NCBI GenBank assembly: GCA_039029915.1
Contig: JBCCFD010000035.1
Coordinates: 1-30,305, forward strand
Source of the DNA: QQUD01 sp039029915
GTDB lineage: Bacteria; Chloroflexota; Anaerolineae; Promineifilales; Promineifilaceae
DNA length: 30,305 nucleotides
Direction: 5' to 3'
Positions 17,950 to 25,804 of this stretch are shown here, piece after piece. The notes below the pieces were generated by a model. It did no database searches. It was not told the DNA's origin and saw only the letters and a list, made by a program, of their open reading frames with translations. Numbering within the stretch: the stretch's first letter is position 1; each line of letters starts with the position of its first letter. Both the position numbers and the translations under genes were made by a program.

Positions 17950-18378
17950 ATGAACGATTTAATCATCCGTGAAGCAACCCAGCAGGACATTCCTCAATTA
18001 GGGAAACTCAATCATCAGCTGATTCAAGATGAAGGGCATGAAAATAAATTGGGCGTGACGGGCTTGCAAAAGCGCATGGCTGTTTGGTTACTGCATGAAT
18101 ACCGCTGTTTCGTCGCCACACAGAAACACCTGATTGTGGGGTATGCGCTATTTAAATCAACCGCCACCGGTTTTTATTTACGCCAGCTTTTTGTTTCAAG
18201 AGATCATCGTCGCTTGGGGATTGGCACAGCGCTTTTAGACTTTTTGTTTGCGGAAGTGTGGCATGAGCAAGAACTGCGACTTGAGGTCCTATCTACTAAT
18301 CATCAAGCGATTGCTTTTTATGAACAGTACGGACTGTCTCTTTATTGCCACACATTTCGACGAGCCGCAAAAGCATGA
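17950..18378 (+). CDS. GNAT-family N-acetyltransferase
   Basis: A 142-residue single-domain acetyltransferase. It starts NDLIIREATQQDIPQLGKLN, the usual first strand and helix, and has the acetyl-CoA site LRQLFVSRDHRRLGIGTALL with the RRLGIG loop, then NHQAIAFYEQYGL near the end. GNAT enzymes move an acetyl group from acetyl-CoA to an amine; the substrate is unknown. A TACAAT at 17939-17944 puts the transcript start on or next to ATG 17950, so the mRNA is probably leaderless. A TTG at 17944 is in frame but lies inside the -10. The stop codon overlaps the start of the next gene (ATGA at 18375), which indicates coupled translation with the lipoprotein. Confidence 0.9.
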   Translation: MNDLIIREATQQDIPQLGKLNHQLIQDEGHENKLGVTGLQKRMAVWLLHEYRCFVATQKHLIVGYALFKSTATGFYLRQLFVSRDHRRLGIGTALLDFLFAEVWHEQELRLEVLSTNHQAIAFYEQYGLSLYCHTFRRAAKA

Positions 18379-19415
18379 GAAAAGCAAGCTTTATTTTGAT
18401 CATTCTTTATTGCCTAGTTGGGTGTCAATCTCAGCCTGCAACCGCTGTGCCAGAAACGGCCGTATCCGAACCAGCCTCAACGGCTATCCCAACTCCAATT
18501 GTAGGTCCGTCTGGTCGATTAATTTTTATTGAGGTTGATGTGGGCAGTCAGTATATTTCGGAATATGACCTTCAATCTAAAACAGTGCGGCGTCTGTTTA
18601 CGGCTCCTGAGAATGGGTGGGTGTCTCAAATAGACATTTTGACAGATTCTGAGCAGCTTTTGATGGCTTACGCCTCACCACCTCCAGATGGCGAAATCCA
18701 GTTTGGTTACACAGATATTTATTTAACAGCACCTGATGAAACGGCCGTTCCTACCTTTTTGATTCAAAGAGAACAACCAGAAGGACTTGTTTTTAATCCA
18801 GTCTGGTCCCCAGAACAACAGTACGTTTATTATTCACGCGTTACCCCAAATTCTGAAGACAGCGCCCAGTTTAAGCTGTTCTTGGAGCGATATGAGGTTG
18901 AAAGCGGAGAGAGTATCCAAATTGCTCCGGAAGGGATATGGCCGGCTGTCTCCCCAGCTAATGATAAGATTTCGTATGTCACTGTTGATCCACAGTCTTT
19001 GGGTAACGCACTGTGGCTTGCCAATCCTGATGGCGGTGAGGCGCGCCAGCTGGTTCCTGAAGGTGAGTTTGAAGTGGTTGATGTGCCCTTGTTTTCACCA
19101 GATGGGGAGTGGGTTTACTTTACAGCAGCGGAGAATCGAGAAACGGCCGTTTCTTGGTGGCACCGTTTGGTTGGCGTAAAAACTGCCTCCGCTCACAATA
19201 TTCCGTCAGATTGGTATCGTATTTCAGCGGCTGGTGGTGATTACGAACAGCTAACAGCTATTCTAGAAACGGGGATTTACGGTGACTTTTCTCCAGATGG
19301 CCAATTGATTGCCTTTGCCACATTTAATGGTTTATATCTGATGAAACCAGATGGCTCAGAGCTTGAAAAGATATTAGACATTGGTGCGACAACATCATTA
19401 TCCTGGGTACGGTGA
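18375..19415 (+). CDS. Lipoprotein with TolB-like beta-propeller repeats
   Basis: A 346-residue exported lipoprotein. The start is ATG 18375, sharing ATGA with the stop of the acetyltransferase. The signal MRKASFILIILYCLVGCQSQ has the lipobox LVGC with Cys17 as the lipidated residue. After a Thr/Ala/Pro-rich linker (about 20-40) come repeats of the WD40-like/PD40 type: NPVWSPEQQYVYYSR, PLFSPDGEWVYFTAAE and GDFSPDGQLIAFATFNGLYL. Such propellers, as in TolB, bind proteins or ligands outside the membrane; the partner here is unknown. The next gene begins 8 nt later, so the three genes from 17950 to 19800 look like one operon. Three ACGGCCGT copies encode Thr-Ala-Val, one in the linker. Confidence 0.9.
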   Translation: MRKASFILIILYCLVGCQSQPATAVPETAVSEPASTAIPTPIVGPSGRLIFIEVDVGSQYISEYDLQSKTVRRLFTAPENGWVSQIDILTDSEQLLMAYASPPPDGEIQFGYTDIYLTAPDETAVPTFLIQREQPEGLVFNPVWSPEQQYVYYSRVTPNSEDSAQFKLFLERYEVESGESIQIAPEGIWPAVSPANDKISYVTVDPQSLGNALWLANPDGGEARQLVPEGEFEVVDVPLFSPDGEWVYFTAAENRETAVSWWHRLVGVKTASAHNIPSDWYRISAAGGDYEQLTAILETGIYGDFSPDGQLIAFATFNGLYLMKPDGSELEKILDIGATTSLSWVR

Positions 19416-19422
19416 TAATCTT

Positions 19423-19800
19423 ATGCATGTGAATCACGAAGATTGGGATGTTAGATTTATTGGCGAAGAAGTAGCGGTTGAATTTGATGAAGCCCCGCTT
19501 TTTTCTAAAAAGCCTCATTGCCCTAACCGTCTTATCTGGGGTGAGGAGAAGCTGGTTATTCGGACCCTGATTACTGAGTGGCGCAACTATAACCGGCGGG
19601 GTACCTCTGCTGTTAACATGAGGCCCTCAAACTTAACCAAGGCTGCCCGAAAAGGGTCTTGGGGAGTAGGGCGATATTATTTTCGCATTCAATTGGAAAA
19701 CGGCCGTATTTTTGACCTGTACTATGATCGTGCTCCTAAAAGACTTAAACAGCGCGGTGGCAGCTGGTTTCTAGATCGAGAGATGATTCCCAAAGGGTAA
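19423..19800 (+). CDS. DUF6504-like small protein
   Basis: A 125-residue protein starting at ATG 19423, eight bases after the lipoprotein stop. The pattern of Trp, Arg and Tyr (WDVRFIGEEVAVEF, LVIRTLITEWRNYN, WGVGRYYFRIQLENGRIFDL, YYDRAPKRLKQRGGSWFLDR) fits my memory of DUF6504, an uncharacterised family often found near DNA repair genes. The protein here has the family's end pattern of aromatic strand, Asp-Leu-Tyr-Tyr-Asp and Trp-x-Leu. There is no signal or membrane segment. It is the last gene of the operon with the GNAT enzyme and lipoprotein, and close to the radical SAM gene. Assignment by pattern only; a profile search would settle it. Confidence 0.72.
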   Translation: MHVNHEDWDVRFIGEEVAVEFDEAPLFSKKPHCPNRLIWGEEKLVIRTLITEWRNYNRRGTSAVNMRPSNLTKAARKGSWGVGRYYFRIQLENGRIFDLYYDRAPKRLKQRGGSWFLDREMIPKG

Positions 19801-19802
19801 GC

Positions 19803-19851
19803 GAAACGAAGTTCCTGTTTTGAATAAAAAGACGGCTAAAAACTTCGTTTC
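19803..19851. other. Hairpin between convergent genes
   Basis: GAAACGAAGTT (19803-19813) is inverted as AACTTCGTTTC (19841-19851), 11 perfect pairs around a 27-nt loop. It sits just after the DUF6504-like stop, between convergent genes. Neither side has a T tract directly behind the stem, so termination is possible but weak. Confidence 0.5.
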
Positions 19852-19922
19852 CTAGAGGGTCCAGAGTTTTCATCTAACAAGGTTTTCAAACTAGAAACTT
19901 CGGCACATTTAATAGGCATTCC

Positions 19923-21443
19923 CTATTCTGTATTGAGGGTCTTCAACTTCTGCCACGCCTCAACCCTATCTTTTACCTCAACTTGAACTGTCAAATCTGC
20001 CAAAATATCATCCACATATTGCGCTTGCCGCATGCCCACAAGCGTACAGCTCACCCCTTTTGTGCTTCGCAATGCCCGAATGGCCGTTTGGCTTAATGTA
20101 TTTGCTTTCCAATCGGCTGAGATGGAAACGGCCGTTTCTTGAATCTGCAGGGCCTCTTTTGCACCAGCCTCCTGATAAAATGCTGCCACAGCCATCAAGG
20201 TTTCATTAAATCGGTCAACATATGAATTCAACCAATCGATTAGGTCATCAGATGCCTTGGCATGCTGTGATAAAAATTGAATGGCTGATTCAGCTCTTGG
20301 AATAAAAAACTGTGCCTGTAGCTGATGCCAATTTTGATAAGTTTCAAATCCTTGCCACTTACCATCCAGCATTTGGCCTAGGGCTAGATATTCTAAGAGC
20401 TGTTGATTTGTTTGGGCATCTTCTGCCAGGATCGGCAACCATCTATCAGCAAACTCAGCTTCAGCTTGAACCAAACTGTCAACCAAGGTAGACACTTCTT
20501 CAACTGTTGTCGGGTAACTTGGTGGCTGCACGTCAGCGAGTCGGATAAGCTGATCATTGTGAAAGGCATTTAATGGTCGATTAATTAAAACGGTCAAATT
20601 GTTTGCTTCAGCATATGCAATTGTGCTTTCTAAGTTGGGCATATTTTGTTCTGTCAAGCCACCTGTTTCAAACAGATTAAACGGTAGCTGAATAAACTTG
20701 AAATGATGCTCAGGCGAAATCGATTCTGCAATTTCCAGCACCTTTGCTAGGGATGTAAATGTATATTCATCTTTCGTTAACGGGAAGGTGTTTGAGCTGA
20801 TGCCATACCATTGAATTTTGCCCTCAGAAACGGCCGTTTCTAAATATTCAAAAGCTAACTTGATGCGTTTGTAATACTCTTTTTGTGCGCTTTCTTGTGG
20901 AATTGTGGCAACTTTTGCCCAGCTTAGATAATATTCAGGATTATGGAGCAAATAAGCATCAATGGTATTGAGTTGTAATCGATGTAAACTTTTTTGGAGT
21001 TGATCTTCAATGAACTCAGGATGAATGCAGTGATCAAGCCCTTGGCTGTATTTGACTAAGTTTGGAAACGGTCTCCCCTGTCTTCGCCGTTGTCTAGCCA
21101 TTTCATAATTTTGTCCTTGCAGATACCCCACTTTTGAAACAACAACGACTTCTTCGCGATTTAGCTTTTTTTCACTGCATAACTGAGAAAGCACCTCACC
21201 AACAAGTTCTTCGGAACGGCCATCAGCATAATTTGTGCTTGTGTCTATCACATTGACACCCTGCCCAAGCGCTTTTATCAAAGCTTTTTTATGTTGTTCA
21301 TTTCCTGTAGAGATTCGGTAACAGCCAAAACCAACCTGACTAATTTTTAATGAGGTGCTCGATAGCAGGTTTGATTGGATGGTGTTATGACGGGAAAAAT
21401 AAACTGTTGTGCCCTGAAGAGTTGCACCATTACTCTGGGTCAT
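19923..21443 (-). CDS. Aldo/keto reductase with long C-terminal extension
   Basis: A 506-residue protein whose first ~330 residues form an aldo/keto reductase. The catalytic tetrad is visible: Asp67 (VIDTSTNY), Tyr72, Lys104 (VVSKVGY) and His167 (YLLHNPE). The N-terminal VGFGCYRIS is the family start. Such enzymes reduce carbonyls with NADPH in the cytoplasm. Typical members have 280-350 residues; here an insert and a helical region of about 130 residues (YLALGQMLDGKWQGFETYQN onward) precede a C-terminal ALRSTKGVSCTLVGMRQAQY, the usual cofactor-binding end. The extra helices therefore lie before the last barrel elements. The start is ATG 21443, five bases after AGGAG; the frame is open further to TTG 21458. 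Two ACGGCCGT copies encode Thr-Ala-Val. Confidence 0.9.
   Translation of the reverse strand: MTQSNGATLQGTTVYFSRHNTIQSNLLSSTSLKISQVGFGCYRISTGNEQHKKALIKALGQGVNVIDTSTNYADGRSEELVGEVLSQLCSEKKLNREEVVVVSKVGYLQGQNYEMARQRRRQGRPFPNLVKYSQGLDHCIHPEFIEDQLQKSLHRLQLNTIDAYLLHNPEYYLSWAKVATIPQESAQKEYYKRIKLAFEYLETAVSEGKIQWYGISSNTFPLTKDEYTFTSLAKVLEIAESISPEHHFKFIQLPFNLFETGGLTEQNMPNLESTIAYAEANNLTVLINRPLNAFHNDQLIRLADVQPPSYPTTVEEVSTLVDSLVQAEAEFADRWLPILAEDAQTNQQLLEYLALGQMLDGKWQGFETYQNWHQLQAQFFIPRAESAIQFLSQHAKASDDLIDWLNSYVDRFNETLMAVAAFYQEAGAKEALQIQETAVSISADWKANTLSQTAIRALRSTKGVSCTLVGMRQAQYVDDILADLTVQVEVKDRVEAWQKLKTLNTE
20474..20497. repeat. Near-identical copy of the parA upstream palindrome region
   Basis: Twenty-four bases here, inside the aldo/keto reductase gene, match 24502-24525 upstream of parA at 23 of 24 positions. 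The core reads CTGTCAACCAAGGTAGACA here, against TTGACA at the end of the parA copy. In the gene it encodes VSTLVDSL on the minus strand. Chance is possible; a shared binding site is the alternative. Confidence 0.6.
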
Positions 21444-21803
21444 GCACACTCCTTTCAAATGGTTGATGAAAAAATTTCATAAGCTTGTAAGATTAAATGA
21501 ATGGTTTATTAATTATTTTCGATAGAGTTGATCAAATGCATCGATAGAAAGGGTATTTCCTAAAAATCGGAACATAAAAATTGTAAAAAATTAAGTCAGT
21601 TCCTGTTGCTCTGCAAATAAGTGGCTTGATCAATAGTTTATGACTGTAAGCATGTTGACACGGATTTCGGATCTTTTCATACTCAGAGTGGGTGGTGGAA
21701 AAACTTTGTAACTATTTTTTTTCAAGGCGGTGTTGTGTCTAAAAACAAATTAGGGCGTCAATTACTATAGCAATAAGACCGTATTGATAGGAGTTAATAT
21801 TTA
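21444..21803. other. Intergenic region between divergent genes
   Basis: About 360 nt, AT-rich, with the reductase ribosome site at its left end and the regulator promoter (21655-21683) and its roughly 115-nt untranslated leader at the right. The leader has a run of eight T at 21715-21722 but no strong hairpin before it. No gene seen. Confidence 0.6.
21655..21683 (+). promoter_or_regulatory. Promoter of the OmpR-type regulator
   Basis: The -35 is TTGACA (21655-21660), the spacer 17 bp and the -10 CATACT (21678-21683). It gives a leader of about 115 nt with AGGAG (21789-21793) ten bases before the GTG, so unlike several other genes this one is not leaderless. Confidence 0.65.
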
Positions 21804-22493
21804 GTGACTCATAAAATTTTAGCAGTTGACGATAGTGAGCATATTTTAAGCATCTTAGAAGTTATCCTCAATCAAGCTGGTTATCATACTATTTTATCTG
21901 ATAGCGGAACAAAAGGTTTAATTCAGTTCCAAGATGAAAAACCAGATTTAGTCATCTTGGATGTGAATATGCCAGAAATGAATGGCTGGGATGTTTGTAG
22001 AAAGATTCGGGAAGTTTCTGAAGTACCAATTATATTCTTAACAGCAGCTCACGTTTCAATTGAAGATAAAATTCAGGGATTTGATTTAGGAGCAAATGAT
22101 TACATTACTAAGCCGTTCCATCAAAAGGAATTTTTGGCAAGAGTTCGAGCAAATCTCCGAATTTCACCAATGCTCCAAAATCAGCATGTTTATGATGATG
22201 GCTACTTAAAGGTTGATTTTATTGAGCGGTGTGTATCCTGCGATAAGAAGAATATTGATTTAACAGAAAAAGAGTTTGGCTTGTTGCGCACCCTTATCCA
22301 ATCACCAAATCAAACTGTGACAAATGAAGTTTTATTTCAAAAGGTTTGGGGGTATCCTGAATCATTTGATCCGAACTATGTCCGAATTTATACAAGCTCT
22401 CTTAGACGAAAAATTGAGCCCGACCATAAAAATCCTGTCTATATTTTAACAGACCGCGGTCGGGGGTATCGTTTTATATCTAACCAGGAATAG
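21804..22493 (+). CDS. OmpR/PhoB-type response regulator, orphan
   Basis: A 229-residue transcriptional regulator. The receiver has Asp9-Asp10 (AVDDSEH), phospho-acceptor Asp53 (VILDVNMPEMNGWDV), Thr80 (IFLTAAH) and Lys103 (YITKPF). The winged-helix output domain runs from LTEKEFGLLRTLIQSPNQTV to YVRIYTSSLRRKIEP and ends with the wing DRGRGYRF. All key residues are intact. The start is GTG after AGGAG. No histidine kinase adjoins it, so it is an orphan in this window. It contains no ACGGCCGT palindrome in 690 bp and is more AT-rich than most neighbours, which hints at later acquisition, though at this length zero copies is not decisive. Confidence 0.94.
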   Translation: MTHKILAVDDSEHILSILEVILNQAGYHTILSDSGTKGLIQFQDEKPDLVILDVNMPEMNGWDVCRKIREVSEVPIIFLTAAHVSIEDKIQGFDLGANDYITKPFHQKEFLARVRANLRISPMLQNQHVYDDGYLKVDFIERCVSCDKKNIDLTEKEFGLLRTLIQSPNQTVTNEVLFQKVWGYPESFDPNYVRIYTSSLRRKIEPDHKNPVYILTDRGRGYRFISNQE

Positions 22494-22556
22494 GGTAAAC
22501 CGCACCGATCATTCGATTTGCCATCCCGCATAATCAAAGTCTTCTTCTGTAAAGTG

Positions 22557-23654
22557 TTACTCTGATTTGAGGGCTTGAATCAGGGAATCAACATCTCCCT
22601 TAATTAACTCAAGCAATCGAATATATTCTGCTTTTTCCACTGCAGAATGCCCTTTGCTATCGAATTTTGCCAGGTGGGTTCTGATGAAGCGAAGATAGTC
22701 TAAATTATCACGTTGCTTATTTGAGGAAGAGGACTGGGCTTCCGAATCCCCCTGCCCTACTGATGGCAACGGCCGTATCTCTTCAATTTCCTCTTCAGCA
22801 AGCCCCCCTACTGCAGGTTCTTCTTCTTGGGGTGGGGGAGGTTGACGCAGGAGCCGTATCACCTGAGCCACTGTCGAAGTTGGACTGTCTTTTAAATAGC
22901 GGGCAATTTGGGTTCCCTCAGCATCACTGATAGTGCCAGCTTCTCGCTCGCGAACTAGGGCCCGTTGATGAGCGGTGCTGAGACCTTGATAAACGCGTGA
23001 CTCACGTTCGGACATGGTGCCTGAACGAATATTTTCCTGAAGCGCTTCATCTAACTTCAGGACGCCAACCAGTTGGGAAACCCGTTGACGAGACATACCT
23101 AATCGATCGCCCACTTTTGCCCAAGTAATCGTTTTGCCCCACGGTTCTTTCGATTGGATATTTTCAGCTTTTGCGGTAGCTAATTCCTCTTCCATCAGCT
23201 TCTTAAGGCGCGTGAGCCCAATAGCTCGATCGACATCATTTAAATCTTCACGCTGCATGTTTTCCACAAGCTGACGCACAAAGCGAGTTACTTCATCATA
23301 ATTGCGTCGACGCACGATGGCTGGAATGGTATCAAGACCGGCCAGCTTTGCTGCTCGCCAGCGTCGCTCACCGTGAACAATCACATACTGCCCTGGAGAC
23401 ACTTCAGTGACCTCTATTGGCTGGATTACCCCATCTTGCCAAATACTGTCACTTAAATCTTTAAGAGAGTCATCGACAAAGGTTTGACGTGGCTGAAGCC
23501 TGTCTGGCTGGATGGCGTCAATACGCAATGCTAACAACTGTAAACCAGATGATTGCTCAATATCATCAGCAGATGAGAAGAGTTGGGCTAGGTCTCCGCT
23601 TTTGGGGCGGACTGGTTGGGCTAGATTTACTTTAGGGCGTTTCTTTTTTGGCAT
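22557..23654 (-). CDS. parB: ParB chromosome/plasmid partition protein
   Basis: A 365-residue ParB. The N-terminal CTPase/nuclease-like domain shows VIQPIEVTEVSPGQYVIVHG, then GERRWRAAKLAG (95-106), the CTP-binding motif of ParB, and ENMQREDLN (131-139). The helix-turn-helix KVGDRLGMSRQRVSQLVG (about 180-197) binds parS. The C-terminus has an acidic, Pro-rich linker (QPPPPQEEEPAVG) and a predicted dimerisation helix. ParB loads on parS, slides as a clamp and works with ParA to segregate the origin region. It starts 3 nt after the parA stop, with GGGAG as ribosome site. A near-consensus parS lies at 27412. One ACGGCCGT copy falls in the Arg-Pro frame. Confidence 0.96.
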   Translation of the reverse strand: MPKKKRPKVNLAQPVRPKSGDLAQLFSSADDIEQSSGLQLLALRIDAIQPDRLQPRQTFVDDSLKDLSDSIWQDGVIQPIEVTEVSPGQYVIVHGERRWRAAKLAGLDTIPAIVRRRNYDEVTRFVRQLVENMQREDLNDVDRAIGLTRLKKLMEEELATAKAENIQSKEPWGKTITWAKVGDRLGMSRQRVSQLVGVLKLDEALQENIRSGTMSERESRVYQGLSTAHQRALVREREAGTISDAEGTQIARYLKDSPTSTVAQVIRLLRQPPPPQEEEPAVGGLAEEEIEEIRPLPSVGQGDSEAQSSSSNKQRDNLDYLRFIRTHLAKFDSKGHSAVEKAEYIRLLELIKGDVDSLIQALKSE

Positions 23655-23657
23655 CGG

Positions 23658-24440
23658 TTAGCTCCCTAATACAAGCTCTTTGGCAATCGATTGGTACGCT
23701 TTCGCCCCCTGTGTGTCAGGTGCATAGCTAAGAATGCTTTCCCCGGCCACAGCACTTTCTGCAAATCGGACTGAGCGCCGAATAATTGGTTCAAAGATGC
23801 GAATGTCATTCCCATACTGCTGCAAGATGGCATCATGTATATCTTTTGTGAGGGTAGTTCGCGTATCGGCCATTGTGAGTAAGATGCCTTCAATTTGTAA
23901 TGAGGGGTTGAGCTTCTTTGTGCGCACTGTCTCTATGCTTGACATGATCATGGAAGCACCTCGAGCTGCTAAATATTCTGTTTGGATGGGAATCAGAACA
24001 CCCGTGGCCGTTGTTAATGCATTGATAACGAGAAGACCTAGGGAGGGATTGCAATCAATCAAAATATAGTCATAGTATGGTTTGATGTTTTCTAAAATTG
24101 TGGAGAGCACGCGTTCTCGACTGAGGGTATTCATCAAAGAAAGCTCGATCAGGCTGAGTTCAGGTTGCGAGGGGAGAATGTGAAATCCTTCATCAGTTTC
24201 ATAAACGGCCGTCATGGTATCATAACGGGTTCCATCCATTTCAGCTTTAAAAATATCATAGACTGTTGGGTTAACATGCTCGGGGTCAATGCCACAATGT
24301 TGTGTTAAATTCCCTTGTGCATCTAAATCAATGGCAAGAACGCGCTGTCCAAGCTGGGCAATGCCAGCTGCTAGACTAACCGTCGTTGTCGTCTTGCCAA
24401 CACCACCTTTTTGCATGGCAACTGCAAGGATTTTTGTCAT
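23658..24440 (-). CDS. parA: ParA partition ATPase
   Basis: A 260-residue ParA/Soj-type ATPase. The deviant Walker A is KGGVGKTTTT (11-20) with both signature lysines, followed by Walker A' LAIDLDAQGN (35-44) and Walker B YILIDCNPSLG. Later segments TEYLAARGASM and EGILLTMADTRTTL are typical of Soj. There is no N-terminal helix-turn-helix, as in chromosomal (type Ib) ParA. The start is ATG 24440, seven bases after GAGGAG; an upstream in-frame TTG (24455) overlaps that site and is unlikely. Its promoter (24471-24499) faces a divergent BRO-N gene, with a palindrome just upstream that may be a control site. It forms an operon with parB. Confidence 0.96.
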   Translation of the reverse strand: MTKILAVAMQKGGVGKTTTTVSLAAGIAQLGQRVLAIDLDAQGNLTQHCGIDPEHVNPTVYDIFKAEMDGTRYDTMTAVYETDEGFHILPSQPELSLIELSLMNTLSRERVLSTILENIKPYYDYILIDCNPSLGLLVINALTTATGVLIPIQTEYLAARGASMIMSSIETVRTKKLNPSLQIEGILLTMADTRTTLTKDIHDAILQQYGNDIRIFEPIIRRSVRFAESAVAGESILSYAPDTQGAKAYQSIAKELVLGS

Positions 24441-24470
24441 CTGTTTTCTCCTCAATTAGCAATCGTCGTT

Positions 24471-24499
24471 ACCATATCACGAAGGGAGTAGGGCGTCAA
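24471..24499 (-). promoter_or_regulatory. parAB promoter
   Basis: Minus-strand -35 TTGACG (24499-24494), 17-bp spacer, -10 TATGGT (24476-24471), giving a leader of about 24 nt with GAGGAG before the parA ATG. Confidence 0.65.
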
Positions 24500-24504
24500 C
24501 GAAC

Positions 24505-24522
24505 TGTCAACCAAGGTTGACA
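24505..24522. promoter_or_regulatory. Palindrome TGTCAACC-AA-GGTTGACA upstream of parA
   Basis: An inverted repeat with 8-bp arms (24505-24512 and 24515-24522) just upstream of the parA -35. The position and symmetry suit a dimeric regulator. It is not a parS sequence. Confidence 0.6.
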
Positions 24523-24561
24523 CTTTGTAAAAGACAGGTGGTAAGCCTTAATTGATAACTG

Positions 24562-24592
24562 GTGAACTGTCCTAGTTTTTAGGACGGTTCAC
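24562..24592. promoter_or_regulatory. Inverted repeat between parA and the BRO-N gene
   Basis: GTGAACTGTCCTA (24562-24574) is inverted as TAGGACGGTTCAC (24580-24592) with one mismatch and a 5-bp spacer. It ends 12 bp before the -35 of the BRO-N gene, so it is a candidate operator for that gene. The GAAC and GTTC halves are too far apart for a Bacillus-type LexA box. Confidence 0.6.
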
Positions 24593-24604
24593 GATAGTTC
24601 TCTT

Positions 24605-24633
24605 TTGACGGCACTCTGGCTTTTTGCTATTGT
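24605..24633 (+). promoter_or_regulatory. Promoter of the BRO-N gene
   Basis: The -35 is TTGACG (24605-24610), the spacer 17 bp and the -10 TATTGT (24628-24633). The leader is about 20 nt and carries AAGGAGAG before ATG 24660. Confidence 0.65.
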
Positions 24634-24659
24634 CTGTTTGTGACTAAGGAGAGCTTACT

Positions 24660-25520
24660 ATGAGCAATATTGTTTCGTATGAAGATTATGAAGTGCGTCG
24701 AGTGTGGGTTGAGGATGAGCAGGGAAACGGCCGTTGGTACTTTGCAGTTGTTGATGTCATCGAGCTACTCACCGACAGTAAGAAAGTGCGTCAATATTGG
24801 CTCAACATGCAGCAGCGGTCGATCAAAAAGGAAGGCGTTGATCTAAAAGATAATTGCCTCAAAATTCGATTGAAGCACCGCAATAATCGATCATATGAAA
24901 CCGACTGCGCAGATGTCGAGTGGCTTTTCAGAATTATACAAGCCATTCCGTCCCCCAAAGCAGAACCCATTAAACAGTGGTTAGCCCAATCTGGTCGCCA
25001 GCGACTGGAAGAAGAGAATGATCCAGATTTAACCCTCAAACGAATGCGACAATCTTATCTTGATAAAGGGTACTCAAAGGATTGGGTAGAGTCCCGTATT
25101 CAGGGCATTGTGACTCGCAATGAGTTAACGGATGAGTGGAAGCAGCGGGGTGTCGAACCACGGAAGTTTGGTTTCTTAACTTCTGAGATTTCTAAAGGCA
25201 CCTTTAATATCAAAATTAGTGAGCATAAAACATTTAAAGGGCTAAAGAAGCGGGATAACCTTCGTGATAACATGACCCGGCTTGAGCTGCTATTTACCAT
25301 GTTAGGGGAAGAAGCCACGGCCGAAATTGCCCGAACAGATGACGCCCAAGGATTTGGTGAAAATTTAGAGGCGGCTAAGAAAGGGGGTCAGGTGGCTGGT
25401 GATGCCCGTCGTTTGTTGGAGGCTCAAACGGGCAAGCCGGTTCTAAGCTCTAAAAACTTTCTAGATGTGGGGCAGGAAAAACCATTACTTGAAGATGGTG
25501 ATGAGGATGTGCCGTTTTAG
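24660..25520 (+). CDS. BRO-N domain protein, DinD-like
   Basis: A 286-residue protein. Residues about 13-115 fit a BRO-N domain (RRVWVEDEQGNGRWYFAVVD, then VIELLTDSKKVRQYWLNMQQ), a fold seen in viral and phage antirepressors and in DNA damage-inducible DinD. The second half (KTFKGLKKRDNLRDNMTRLE, then LLFTMLGEEATAEIARTDDA) resembles the C-terminal region of E. coli DinD, whose matching part reads KGLKKNQKILDHMGSTELAA. DinD modulates RecA filaments in E. coli, but the role of most relatives is unknown. It is divergent from parAB and has no LexA box of the kind seen at 16634. It carries one ACGGCCGT copy (Asn-Gly-Arg), and no phage genes are near, so it looks like a settled chromosomal gene. 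Confidence 0.82.
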   Translation: MSNIVSYEDYEVRRVWVEDEQGNGRWYFAVVDVIELLTDSKKVRQYWLNMQQRSIKKEGVDLKDNCLKIRLKHRNNRSYETDCADVEWLFRIIQAIPSPKAEPIKQWLAQSGRQRLEEENDPDLTLKRMRQSYLDKGYSKDWVESRIQGIVTRNELTDEWKQRGVEPRKFGFLTSEISKGTFNIKISEHKTFKGLKKRDNLRDNMTRLELLFTMLGEEATAEIARTDDAQGFGENLEAAKKGGQVAGDARRLLEAQTGKPVLSSKNFLDVGQEKPLLEDGDEDVPF

Positions 25521-25674
25521 GATAATTGACTGTATGGTGTGGGAATACGGCCGTAAAATACGGCCCAATGTGCTGAAATCTGCGATTTAAGGCCGATTTA
25601 TGTAAATTGTTGGAAAGAGACTAGATGTGCCTATTAACATAACTTAAAACGCAAAATAAATACATTTGAGCAAT

Positions 25675-25710
25675 AAAAAAGGCTTTGCATACTTCGCAAA
25701 GCCTTTTTTT
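25675..25710. terminator. Bidirectional Rho-independent terminator
   Basis: GGCTTTGC (25681-25688) pairs with GCAAAGCC (25696-25703) around a 7-nt loop. Six A precede and seven T follow, so it works in both directions between the convergent BRO-N and HtrA genes. Confidence 0.93.
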
Positions 25711-25804
25711 ATAACTATTTTTGTCTTGTTCCGTGCCGTGAGTGAAATTTAGTGCAACGAACTGCCTACTTTAAATAAAACAACAATCATAAACTGCAGA
25801 ACAC

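Noticed and set aside
19803..19851. The hairpin after the DUF6504-like gene as a standard terminator
   Set aside because: Eleven good pairs, but no T tract follows on either strand, so it was listed only as a hairpin.
24562..24592. A LexA box in front of the DinD-like gene
   Set aside because: GAAC and GTTC are present but more than 15 bp apart; the GAAC-N4-GTTC core is not met.
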